NCBI RefSeq assembly: GCF_000143415.4
Contig: NW_003314266.1
Span: 251,475 to 315,474, forward strand
Source of the DNA: Selaginella moellendorffii
Taxonomy: Eukaryota > Streptophyta > Lycopodiopsida > Selaginellales > Selaginellaceae
Direction of reading: 5' to 3'
DNA: 64,000 nt
The notes under the pieces were generated by a model. That model was given only the letters and a program-made list of their open reading frames with translations, had not been told where the DNA came from and searched no databases. The translations under genes were made by a program, and so were the position numbers. Each line of letters opens with the position of its first letter. The stretch's first letter is position 1. Below, in pieces: positions 20,872 to 31,618 of the stretch.

Positions 20872-22959
20872 TCAAAAGTCCCGTGCAACTAGCTCATAGG
20901 TTTTCGCAATGCCGAAGTGACCAGCAGTCGGGCTATCGTGGCACGCCATCAGGACCAACCTTCGAGCATCACCTTCAGGAACGTAAAGCTGCTCCCCACG
21001 GTACAATAAGCCATCTAAGAACTCGAACTCGTCAAATCGCCGGCAGTCGGGAGTCACTGGGTGTCCAGCCTGAAGATAGGGGAAAATATCGCTAGCGAGA
21101 TCATCGGATTGAAGATCGTTTCTGATTGCATCCATCAAGGAGGAGTCCTGAGGGGCCAGGGAAATTGCCATAACTTGAAGCCGATCAGGACCGAGGATAA
21201 CTTGATCCTGTTGATCGAAGGCAGGATTACCAGGCCTGAGACTGAGATAGGAGCGCCTTGAAAGAGCATCAGGAACGCCTTGAAACTTTCCAGGTCTGTA
21301 CTTGATAACAAAGTCAAACCGACTCAGGAATTGTGCCCACCTTGCTTGACGACGGCTTAAAACTCGGGAAGTGGCAAAGTACTCGAGATTTTTGTGATCC
21401 GTCCAGACTGTTGTTTGATGGCTCGCCCCCTCCAAGAAACAGCGCCACTCTCCAAAGGAATCCACGATGGCAAGGAGCTCCTTGTCGTGGATTTCGTAAT
21501 TGATCTCCGCAGGCTGGAATTTCCGAGAATGGAAAGAGACCGGATGAAGTTCGTGATCTGCTCCGAGTTGAGACAGCACAGCACCAATGGCAAAGTCGGA
21601 GGCGTCAGCCTCGATGAAGAAAGGTTGTGAGGAATCAGCATGGATCAAGACAGGAGCAGAACTGAAGGCCGCCTTGAGTGTGTCGAAGGCCTGCTGGGCA
21701 GTAGCAGACCAAGAGAAGGGAACATCCTTGCGAGTGAGATGTGTGAGAGGAAGGACAATGTCAGAGTAGTGATCAATGAATTTGCGGTAGAAGTTGGCGA
21801 AGCCAAGGAAAACCTGAACGTCCGACATTGATTGTGGAGGCTCCCATTCGAGAATAGTCTTGACTTTAGCAGGATCCATCGTGATACCCTCAGGAGTGAC
21901 AATGTACCCAAGGAACTCCACAGACTGCTGATCAAAGGAACATTTCTCAAGCTTCGCGTATAGGCCGTGTTCTCGCAGCTTCGCTAGCACCTTGCGAACA
22001 TGTTCGTCATGCTCCTCCTGAGTTGTTGAGTAGATGAGGATGTCATCGAGGTAGACGATCACCATCTGATCAAGAAACTCCCGAAAAACGTCGTTCGCCA
22101 TGTGTTGGAAAACCGCTAGAGCATTTGTCAAGCCAAATGGCATGACAGTGTACTCAAAGTGGCCATAGCGGGTTCGGAACGCAGTCTTCCATTCATCACC
22201 AGGCCGGATCCGGATCAGGTTGTATGCTCCACGGAGGTCGATCTTGGTGAAGAAGCGGGCACCGCCGAGGCGTTCCAACAGGTCCGAGATCAGGGGCAGC
22301 GGATAACGGTTCCGAACAGTCACCTTGTTCAAACCTCGGTAGTCGATGACTAGCCGCAAGCTCCCATCCTTCTTCTTGACAAAGAAGACAGGCGCTCCAG
22401 CCGGGGACTGCGAATGTTGAATGTAGCCCGAGGCAAGGTTCTCATCCACGTACTCTTTGAGGGCCTTAAGCTCGGACGGGGATAACCCATAGATAGGCCC
22501 CCACGGAGGTGACGCTCCTTCCTGTAAATCAATGGGACAATCATAAGGCCGATGAACAGGCAGTACACTAGCTTTTTTCTTGTCAAACACATCCCCAAAA
22601 TCATGATACTTCTCAGGAAGACTGACAGGAGAAACATGCAAAGCAAAAAGAAAAAGAGGTTCTTCATGAAGGAGTTCTTTCATAGTGATTGTGGAGATAG
22701 GAGGAGGGGTACGACTAAATGGAATGATGAGACGAGGATACTGTCCAGTGTAAGATGGAAGAGAGGAAAAAGAAGAGGATGAAAACTTCGTAGAGTCAGG
22801 AACAAAACCCCGACTTGAGTTTAGGGAACTTTTCCTGATTCGGACTCGATGAACACCAGAGGAAGCCGTGGGAGATGGTGATGTGGGAGAGATGAGCTGT
22901 AAGTCCTTCCAACAAATCTGAGGCTGATGTAGTTGGAACCAAGGAAGACCGAGCACCAC
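20872..22959 (-). CDS. Chromovirus reverse transcriptase and RNase H (middle part of pol)
   Basis: This open stretch begins inside pol after a TGA at 23,023-23,025, so its first Met is not a true start. Reverse-transcriptase motifs are complete: GSLRLVIDYRGLNKVT, DLRGAYNLIRI, MPFGLTNALAVFQHMAND (with the usual Pro replaced by Leu) and the catalytic YLDDILIYS. RNase H follows: FFIEADASDFAIGAVLS, NYEIHDKELLAIVDSF and TDHKNLEYF. The frame ends with TGA at 20,872-20,874, just where the integrase motif DFWWPHM would need a Trp codon, so one G-to-A change broke pol. Confidence 0.93.
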   Translation of the reverse strand: MVLGLPWFQLHQPQICWKDLQLISPTSPSPTASSGVHRVRIRKSSLNSSRGFVPDSTKFSSSSFSSLPSYTGQYPRLIIPFSRTPPPISTITMKELLHEEPLFLFALHVSPVSLPEKYHDFGDVFDKKKASVLPVHRPYDCPIDLQEGASPPWGPIYGLSPSELKALKEYVDENLASGYIQHSQSPAGAPVFFVKKKDGSLRLVIDYRGLNKVTVRNRYPLPLISDLLERLGGARFFTKIDLRGAYNLIRIRPGDEWKTAFRTRYGHFEYTVMPFGLTNALAVFQHMANDVFREFLDQMVIVYLDDILIYSTTQEEHDEHVRKVLAKLREHGLYAKLEKCSFDQQSVEFLGYIVTPEGITMDPAKVKTILEWEPPQSMSDVQVFLGFANFYRKFIDHYSDIVLPLTHLTRKDVPFSWSATAQQAFDTLKAAFSSAPVLIHADSSQPFFIEADASDFAIGAVLSQLGADHELHPVSFHSRKFQPAEINYEIHDKELLAIVDSFGEWRCFLEGASHQTTVWTDHKNLEYFATSRVLSRRQARWAQFLSRFDFVIKYRPGKFQGVPDALSRRSYLSLRPGNPAFDQQDQVILGPDRLQVMAISLAPQDSSLMDAIRNDLQSDDLASDIFPYLQAGHPVTPDCRRFDEFEFLDGLLYRGEQLYVPEGDARRLVLMACHDSPTAGHFGIAKTYELVARDF

Positions 22960-23022
22960 AGAGGAGGACTTGCTGTTGATGATATTGAAGGTGATATCGG
23001 TGACGGTGGACCCGATGTGTAC

Positions 23023-23427
23023 TCAAACGGGCAACGTTTCCCTAAGTCCAGAAGATGGAGACACAAAATGCCCGCCGATGCCTTCAACCCTCAGATCCCG
23101 TATGGTAGGAGAAAGAGGAACGTGATGTCGGGCAGCAAAGTCCGTGTCCATGAAGCAGGAAGTTGCACCCGAGTCCAGTAGCGCCAGAGCCTTGAGTCCT
23201 GATTGTCCGGTGAAAGAAAGGAGACATGGGACGCGGAAGTTGCGGGAATTGGTGGTGGCTTTGATGAAAGGTGGTGAGAAGCTTGATAAGGAAGAAAAGT
23301 GATTTTTATTTGGGGAGTCCAAACAGACAGCTCCTACTCTGTTTGGACAGGGTCGTTTCCCGACTGCAACAGAGGTGGACTTTGAGGCAGAGTGAACTCG
23401 AGCAATCGGGGAGGCTTCCTGGGACAC
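23023..23427 (-). CDS. Chromovirus protease region (5' part of pol)
   Basis: Overlaps the end of gag by about 90 bp in another frame, so pol is probably expressed by ribosomal frameshifting. The aspartic protease motif ALALLDSGATSCFMD is intact; such proteases cut the Gag-Pol polyprotein. The frame ends with TGA at 23,023-23,025 and then continues in the same frame (VHIGSTVTDITFNI) into the reverse-transcriptase part. Confidence 0.85.
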   Translation of the reverse strand: MSQEASPIARVHSASKSTSVAVGKRPCPNRVGAVCLDSPNKNHFSSLSSFSPPFIKATTNSRNFRVPCLLSFTGQSGLKALALLDSGATSCFMDTDFAARHHVPLSPTIRDLRVEGIGGHFVSPSSGLRETLPV

Positions 23428-24303
23428 ACAGCTGCTTTGTGATTAGGATCAGCACAGTAGAGGCAAAGATTATGAGATATTCGATGTTGCCTCTCAGCAG
23501 GACTCAACTTCCCTCTAATGAGTCGGGGAGTACCAGAAATATCCATCGGGACCGGAGCAGTAGGTTCAGGACTATGCCCCGAAGACTCAAGCTGGGATTC
23601 CTGAGTCTGGGACGGAAAAACAGCGGCGCGGTGACTTTCCTGACGACGTTCAAAGAGACAATTGTCACATCGAACAGCTTTGTTGATGGCGTCTGACAGG
23701 TCCTTGGGATCCTCCATGGTGAGCAACAAATCCTTTACACCGTTGTTGAGGCCGAAACGAAATTGGTCAATCAGGGCCCGCTCATCCCACTGAGTGTCCA
23801 AGGCAAGGAGTTGGAACTCTGCAGCGTAGATCGAGGCAGGACGAGACCCCTGAGAGAGACGTCTCATCTTTGTGGTAGCAGCCCGAACCCGATCCGTCTC
23901 GCCAAAACATGCTTCGAGCTTCTCTTTGAACAATTGAAGATCCATCAGCTTCGGAACCACGACCCCTTTCATGCTCTTCTCCAAGAGAGGAGAAAACCAT
24001 GACAAAGTTGCACCCTCGAGCAACGTCCCAATCGCGCCGATTTGAGACTCAGGAGTGGGGTACCGCCGATGTTGAAGTGCAAAGATCAGCTCCATTTGGT
24101 TCAAAAATCCACAAAGCTCCGAACGCTTGCCTGAAAATTTCACCGGGAAACTCACCTTCGGTTCAGGAACTTTGCTGGATCCTTGAGCCGAAAGTGAAGC
24201 AAGCTCCTACTGCATGCGAAGAAGGGTCACCTTCAGCTCAGTATTCTCAGAGTGGATTTTTGCAAGGACTTCGGCAAAGAAATCAGGATGGCTTGGAGAC
24301 TCC
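23334..24303 (-). pseudogene. Chromovirus gag with one nonsense codon
   Basis: An ATG near 24,303 opens MESPSHPDFFAEVLAKIHSE, but a TAG near 24,208 follows codons for LLRMQ. After it the frame stays open from KVSFPVKFSGKRSELCGFLN to the stop at 23,334. The capsid-like part includes SWFSPLLEKSM and FKEKLEACFGETDRV, and a CCHC zinc knuckle (CLYCADPNHKAAVC) lies near the end, for binding element RNA. Restricted to this copy, the TAG probably replaced a CAG codon. Confidence 0.88.
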
Positions 24304-24385
24304 ATTGGCAAGAAGAAAGAAAAGAAAGGGGGAAAAAGATAAAGGCAATCAAATAATCAAAACGAGCTAAAAGAAAAGCAAAAAA

Positions 24386-24402
24386 CACAATCTGAATCAA
24401 AC
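24386..24402 (-). promoter_or_regulatory. Primer-binding site, self-complementary to the LTR
   Basis: On the minus strand the 5' LTR ends ...CTTGACA and is followed at once by GTTTGATTCAGATTGTG. This is not the usual TGGTATCAGAGC tRNA-Met site. Fifteen of these bases are complementary to CACAATCTGAATCAA in the LTR (24,493-24,507; also 19,280-19,294), about 25-30 bp downstream of the LTR TATA element. The RNA 5' end would thus pair with the primer site. Confidence 0.7.
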
Positions 24403-24789
24403 TGTCAAGACCCCCAACAAGATCAAGACTGGAAAATGCTAAAGACAAAGAGAAAACGCTAGTGAAAACAAAGAAGAGGCCTTAGACTGGTGTTGATTCA
24501 GATTGTGGAGAAATGGAACAAGGCTAACCTATATATACTATAGGTTGATGAAGCTCCACCACTCTTGGATCGAGGACGGCCTAAATACAGCTGAGGTCGA
24601 GGAGGCGCCACATCATCATCAGGAATGTGGCTCGAGACTCAGGAATCGGGAAGTGTTTCGAGACTCAGGAATCGGGAAGTGTCTTGAGAGTCAGGAATAG
24701 GGAAGTGTCTCGGGAGTCAGGAATGTGGTCTGCAGGTCAGGAATCCGACGAGGGTCAGGAATGTGGCAAGAATTGGGGGATTCCTGACA
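24403..24789 (-). repeat. 5' LTR of the chromovirus
   Basis: 387 bp, same borders as the 3' LTR. On the minus strand a TATA-like CCTATAGTATATATAGG lies near 24,527-24,543, upstream of the predicted transcript start near 24,507. Confidence 0.92.
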
Positions 24790-25165
24790 AATTTGGCCAA
24801 GAAAGGCTAATGTGACCAAGGAAGGTTATACCTACATAGTAGATGATGATATAACCATTAAGGAGTCCAAAACTAAAATGAACATAAACAAACAAGTGAA
24901 GTAACTTGGTGAAGTATTTAAAAGCTAGCTTTAGCTCCCTTGGGAGATTGAATGGCTAATGCTCCCAATCCAAGTGTGGGTGGAACCACTTACTTGGATA
25001 CTTGGTGTGGTTCATTGGAACCTTACTCTAGCTATATGGCTAGGGCACCTAAGGGCAGAAGGTGGAGAGAGTACCCACAAAGCTTGTGTAAGGCCACAAT
25101 GTTTCAAAATGATATGGAAAACCAGGATTTAAAGAAATTTCCTCATCACTCAATATAATAATTTT
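24790..25165 (+). mobile_element. Right part of the split old LTR
   Basis: Continues the LTR interrupted at 19,189. It starts AATTTGGCCAAGAAAGGC and later has CTCCCTTGGGAGATTGAATG and CCAAGTGTGGGTGGAACCAC, both present in the LTR at 54.2-56.0 kb. It fades out near 25,165. Confidence 0.75.
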
Positions 25166-25930
25166 ATCTCCACTAGCACAAGTGTTAGCAAAGTTAATGC
25201 CTTAACTATACATCCTTTCCATCCAACAATTTACTCCAAGTGCTAATAGATCAATTGACAAGCTTTAGCAAATAAACACTATAACTCTTTTCTAACTCCT
25301 CAATGGGCAAACCCTTAAAGAAACAAGGTACCAACTTAAGTTTAGCATAATAGATCACCATTAAGAATTTAGTCAAAGCTATTACAATGCTATTGTATGT
25401 AAGTAAACTAATTTCACCATCAATCATTTTGGGGTTAATCATTGTAACCAAGCAACTTCGTAAAAACATTGCTTATTATCATATGGATATGATATAAAAT
25501 CACAATGACTTGATCATCAATTGAGCAACACCATGAGCAATACCCATGTCATTACTTCAAAAGTTTATGTGAGTATCAAATGTCAACTCAATTCAATAAA
25601 ATGTAACATAAATACCACACCCCACCGATAGAGATTTATAACACCCAACACCATTAACTTTTGTTTACAATATAGATAAGCTCATGCCACTCTTTATTTG
25701 ACAAAACTCAAAACTAATCCAACACTAAGTTACTCAAGGAGCAATAGCAAGGTTCCTCAGAAAGAATTGAGCATTGTAACCTTAATTTCTAATAGCAAAC
25801 TTAAACAAAATGGTTTAGCGCTTCACTGCTATCTATCCCACAACTCACCATTTGTAAGACCATTATTTTCAACATGCATTAAGGTGGGGACTCTTAATTG
25901 CATGATGTGAACACAAACAATAAGTCACAA
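25166..25930. other. AT-rich stretch without a gene
   Basis: Between the split LTR and the next LTR element I see only AT-rich sequence and short chance ORFs. Confidence 0.5.
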
Positions 25931-27571
25931 TGTAAGCAATTAATTTTTCTATTCTACTTTAGTCACTTAACCACACCTCCGACCACTTGGAGGAGTCTCA
26001 CTCACAACCTCCATATGTCCTATTTTGGACTTGGGCTTGCTAGCCCCAAGAATGGCATCCCCACCACTTAACCTTTGCACTTGGTCCAAGTGCTCCACGT
26101 GTCCGATCCCATGACCGACACCCCAAGGTACCACCGACATATTGGCCCGTTACGCTAAGGCCATGCTCATTCATCTTGGTCATATCGGTGGTTTGACACC
26201 ACCTACATCACAGTCTCGTCTCTCAAAGACTGGGCCATCTGTCCATGAGTGATCATCCCAGATCCACTCCTTAGCATTTTTAGGATGCCTATAAACATGG
26301 GGAATAGCCTTCCCCAATATCCCCTTTCTGGTCCCCACCAAATCCCTTTCTGCCCATGGCCGTGTTCGCCAATACTGCCACTAAACCAAGGCCCATAGGC
26401 CCGACCACTAAGTCCCACGGTCCTCTGGGACTTCCTCCTCACATGACCGTATTCTTGGTCTTTACACTATAGGACGGCTCCTCTTCCTTTTCACAGTCTG
26501 GGACCTTGGGGCAACATTTTGGAACACTGTGGCCTTACGCAAGCTTCGCGGGTACTCTCCCCGCCTTCTGCCTTTGGGTGCTCTAGCCGTGGGCTTAGAG
26601 CAAGGTTCCGTTGAGCCACACCCGGTATCCAAGTAGGTAGTGCCACCCACACTTGGACTGGGAGTATCGGCTAGTCGATCTCCCGGGGGAACTAGAGCCG
26701 GCTCTTGAACACTTCACCAAGCTACCCCGCTTGTCGGTCTGTGTTCACTCTAGTCTTGGACTTCCCAGTGGGCAGCTCATCACCCAACACTGGGTACAGC
26801 CTTCCAGGGCCAAACTGGCCTTTCTTGGACAAACTGGCTCCACTGCAGTCCTCCCCCTTACTATACTTTTGGAGCTCACCAAACCCCCCAGGGTCTGGGA
26901 GACAAACGCTTTGGGCTTTCACCCTCTTAGACTCGAACTCGGACTCGGACACGGACTCGGACTCAGACTCGGACTTGGACTCAGACTCGGACTCGGGCTC
27001 GGGCTTGGTCTCAGCCTCGGCCTCGGTCTCGGTCTCGGTCCCGATCTCGGTCTCGGTCTTGGTCTCGGTCCTGGTCCCAGTCTTGGTCCCGGTCTCGGTC
27101 TTGACCTCGGACTCCATCTCGGACTCCATCTTGGGTCCATCTCAGACTCCATCTCGGGTCCATCTCGGACTCCATCTTGGATCCATCTCGGACTCCATCT
27201 CGGTCCATCTCGGACTCCATCTCGGACTCCGTCTCAGTCCATCTCAGACTCCATCTTGGACTCCGTCTTGGTCCATCTCGGACTCCATCTCGGTCCATCT
27301 CGGACTCCATCTCGGACTCCATCTCAGGTCCATCTCGGACACTTCCATGTGTTATATGTTAGTCCTTTTGGGTCCCTTTTTAGAGCCTCGCTTATTGCTC
27401 GCTTCGTGCTCATTCCTCAAGCACTTTGTTGGGAGTTCTACTCCTGCTCTTGACCTTTCAAGTCAGAGCTTTTAGTCCAAACGCGTTACGTTCGTTTGGC
27501 TTTCGCTTCAGCCACTACCACATGGCACCCTTCCGGCTTCACTTTGGGGCCTAGGGATTTTGTGTCTCACA
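25931..27571 (-). repeat. 3' LTR of the non-autonomous 7.3-kb element
   Basis: On the plus strand it reads TGTAAGC...GTCTCACA. It matches 31,619-33,185 along its length. It carries a long array built from CTCGGACTCCATCTCGG-type units (about 26,935-27,345) that is longer than in the other LTR. On the minus strand a purine-rich tract (ATGGGTGGTGGAGT) precedes it at 27,572-27,586. Confidence 0.88.
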
Positions 27572-30500
27572 ACTCCACCACCCATAGACGAAGTTCGATG
27601 TCCTCATCAAACGGTAAACCCCCTTTTATAAAGTCACACCCGCATGTATTACCATTTCCATCCTTGGCACCCAGCCAAAGTTTGTCTATGGTTTGACACT
27701 GAAGGCTCACCATGCCTTGTCCATCCTCTAAGGAGTATAGTCTTTCCAACTTAGAGACTTATTCGACCACTTGTGGTGGTTTTCTCCGTTTATTGGTTTA
27801 GTCCTCACTAAACCCGTTAGAGGCACCTCCTCTATCTCAATCCCACTACTCCTTCTTGAGTAGTCTCAGTTTCCACCGATTGAACGTTTGCACTTTGGAA
27901 CTTTTACTTTTTGACTTCTTGAAGTCAATTTCCTAGGTGTCTCCAACACCTTGCTTTGCACATATTGTGCAACTCCACTTCCCCATCCTAGGAAGTTCTC
28001 TACTTGAGGGCACCATCATTCTCTCTTCTATTTCATGCCACCTTGGGCACTAAGTTCCAATTATCATACTTTGTGCTAGGGCTATCCATGGCCCTATTAT
28101 TTGGCTACTTTACTACTCCCTCCCTTGGAGCTTCCACTTTCGCTAAATCGGAGTAGTTGGGAATCCATCCTTGGAAACACATTGTCTTTCCCACAATTCG
28201 TCAGCACCCAACACATTAGTGTTCCTGGCTTAACTTTGCCTTTTAGATTCTTTCCCATGATTCCCATGGCTTTTTTCTTAGCCACTAGTCTTTTGCTCTT
28301 ATCCTTGATTGTTGCACCCAACAACATCGGATCACTACCTCCATTCTCGAGGTATCCTTTCGGTTCTATAGCAAAGACCTTGCTTTGCCAAGTCTAGAGG
28401 GTGTTCACCCCTAGTACGTCTCTTTAGGATTTTCTACTATGGTTTCTATCCCTGGCCCAACTTTGTGACCCTCCTATGGGTCTTTTATAGAGATTACTTT
28501 CTTCGAACTCACTATGCTATCGCATAGTCATAAATCATTTCCCTTAGGTGTTCTTCCCACTTGGTCACCTTGACCAAGCCACACCATCATCAATAGTTCA
28601 AACAAACACTTTGAATTAGGAATTTTATCCCTTAACCTCACAAAGACCTTGTCCTTGTTTTTAGCTATAAGATCACCTAGTGATCACATTTTGGCACCTT
28701 AACAGGTTTGCCAATAGGTATTAGGTCTTCCAGACCTTTAAGTTGTTGACCATGACCCCAAGGGCATCCCCCACACTTGGTAGTGCACCCAAGCCAGCCC
28801 TTTTGGCTAAGGGTCCATAGCAACTAAAACTGAGTGTCCCCATCTCATTCACCATGTCCTTGGTGCCACTTGCACCAAGTGTTCAAGTTACATATGTCGA
28901 GCCACACTAAGCAATCTAACCGTGCATCACGACTTTGAGGTATCCCTCACTTAGCAGTGTGCCCAAACCAATCTCCTCACTGAGAGTCCATGACCACCGA
29001 AAAATGAGTGTCCTCATATTCCAAACCATCACCACGCCCTAGTGATTTAAGACTCAAACCCAAGCACTAAAGGGTCAGGATTTGAACCTAACCTCCGTAT
29101 ATGCATTTACGAATGGCATCACACAGGATGCCTAGCGTGACTCCCCACGTTGGTGCACCAACTTATACTTAAAGCGCACTATAGATCACAGCTTAAGAAC
29201 CTAGTTCCTCCACACTGCCAAGTCCTCTCACTTGACAAGTCTATGATCATGCATGGACTCCTCCATGCTCGGCCCCATGGGCCATCCCTTTTGAAGTTAG
29301 CACCTTCAACTAGGGGATTTGTTCCCCTGACTCGCCAATCTCACTTAGCAAGTCATCCGGCCACCGTAACATGGTTCATGTATAAGCGTGAAAGTCTTTA
29401 ACCATCGACTTTTGTTTAAAGCCCTCTCTTTGAACACTCGGGAACTACTTCCCCAACCTTGATAGCCTCGCCTCATAGCCAGCTTCAAGACCATGCTTTT
29501 GCTGCGCCACTCTGATTTCGCGCGCTCTAGGAACTATTTACACTTGGCTTTCTAAGTATTTATCTACTTAGAATTGTCTTTGGGAAACTCCAAGAAACTC
29601 TGTTCTTTAGCTTACTAAGGCTTCTCTTTTGCAAGCTCCCTACTCACCATATGGTCCAACATGGATAATTCCATATTTTAGACTTTCCATAGCACCACGG
29701 TTGCTAGTAATAACATCCTCAAGCACCCTCTTGATTCTCCACTCCCAATTTGCATAACCATCGTTAGTTAAGCCTTTTGATTTCTATGGTTCAATTCCAT
29801 CCTAATACTACTTGCTTTTTGGCCCCATATGTTTCCTTTGGTTATTCTCCTCAAGACTAGGAGGATAGCTTTGCACATTTTACCATGCCTTAACAAGTAT
29901 TCATAGGAATGAACCTACCCAATAACTTAGGGAGTGGTTCTTCAATTTGGGCATGTTCAACTTATAATCCCATACACCGAGATTATTGTTGCTACTTATG
30001 GGCCTTGATATGCCCATCACTAACCTTGCCAAAATCCCATCTTTGGCTTTATCCAAATCGGGTAGACAGATTCTTCCCGTCTCCACAACTTTCGACGTTT
30101 GGATGGCATCTCCTATCCATCATTCGCTAGAGACTTAGTCCCTTGGGCCTTATTTATTGCCCTCACGACACTAAACACCACCTCCTGGTGTTCCAGAGTG
30201 TTTGGGTGTCCCAATGATGGTCTCCTTGATAATGAGCATTCTTTTTTCGACATTGACTCTCTATATCGCAACATAAGCAATTTATCCCTCGTAAGAGTAT
30301 ATCTAACTTCCTTATGCCATTAAAAAGTCTTGGGTAGCTACCTTCTACTTGTTTAACCAATTACCTTGCACCTTTTGCTTAGTTGCCCCATAGTTGTCAA
30401 GTCCTACAACTCATTATTTGGTGCTTCCACACCTCCATCATTATCTGGGTCACCACACTCTAACCACATGCCTTCCGGCTTATGCTATGCCATTCCCTTG

Positions 30501-31618
30501 GCAAGGGGTTCCCATGAACCCATCAATATAACCTCAAGGTATCTCACTTTGGCATATTTGGTGTCTCCACACCAACAACTCCACGAGCCTACCTCTATGA
30601 CATTTCTTACTTGTGTCTAGGTCTTTGCCAAGACCAAAGCAGTAGTTTTTCATGCTAACTATCAGTTAACACTGCACCATAATGTTCACACACAACTTGA
30701 TGCCAAAGTTGCTTTTTTTTTGGGAAACACCTTTCCCATGACTTTAGTATGGCACATTCTGCCATCGATGAGATACCCTCTGTTCTCATACTTAGATTCT
30801 ATGATCCCCCCCCATCCTTCGTGGGGTACAACACACTTCAGTCCAAATGCTTCCATCAATCCTTTAGGATTATTCCTTAACTCTATTTGAGTCATCCAGC
30901 TTTTTGGACTTTTTCATTTGATGACCCGTGAGGTCCTACCTTTGAGGTGCCAACTCATTGGAATACAACTTCTTGTATTCAGGTCCTACTTACAAGGACT
31001 ATCCTTGCAAGTGTTACTCCGACATTTGATTTGTTCCCTTGGGGCAATTTTTTGCCCCTTAAGACCACTTGTCTATGTGATGAGAATACCAACTCATTCT
31101 CTGAGTACACCCCCAACTCTTTGGGTTGTTTCAGCATTTATTAAAGGTAGCTCCAACTACCATTTCAAGGACTTGTGTCCTTTTCCATATTTGACCTCTT
31201 GTGGTCATTACTTCTGATTTCACATTGATGAGCACCAACCTCAACTATATGAGGATAATCTTATGACTCCTTTATTGCTTTGGAGTCTCTATCTTTCCCG
31301 TGATCCCAACTATAGTTGTTTACCACAACTACATTAGCCAGTTGGCTATATCAAACACTCATCTAGATCACATCCTCAACTTTCTGAGGAAACCCTTATA
31401 TTGTTCCCAAGATCCCAAAGTCGTTTCTTTACTGGCCCCTTTTCTATCCACCACATCGCGCCCAAGTTCACGCATGAACTTGAGTGGAGAGCCATGTCCT
31501 CTCGACATGCTACTCCTCAAGGATAGGCCCACACTTAGGACCTTCCGATGCCAATATCAATGGTGATATACTTGAGCACCAATAAAAGTTGGACTAAGGA
31601 ACTGCTCCGATACTAAGT
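27572..31618. other. Interior of the non-autonomous LTR element, no coding signal
   Basis: All six frames are broken at short intervals and no retroelement motif was found. Parts recur in inverted orientation at 51.9-54.2 kb, for example around TCCATATTTTAGAC and the GTCAAGTGAGAGGACTTGGC region. Conservation between copies without coding suggests RNA-level functions (packaging, priming). Confidence 0.7.

Larger units (their letters stand above)
19190..24789 (-). mobile_element. Complete-length Ty3/gypsy chromovirus, nested insertion
   Basis: A 5,600-bp LTR retrotransposon on the minus strand: 5' LTR 24,403-24,789, gag, pol (protease, reverse transcriptase, RNase H, integrase, chromodomain), 3' LTR 19,190-19,576. 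The 5-bp target duplication AATTT (19,185-19,189 and 24,790-24,794) is exact. The insertion split an older LTR, whose halves GAGCCAATTT and AATTTGGCCAAG rejoin into the family sequence. Stop codons in gag and pol make this copy non-autonomous, but the 2% LTR difference suggests a fairly young insertion. Confidence 0.95.

Noticed and set aside
27572-31618. Hidden gag-pol in the 7.3-kb element interior
   Set aside because: Looked for protease DSGA, reverse transcriptase YxDD and integrase motifs in all frames without success; frames are broken throughout.
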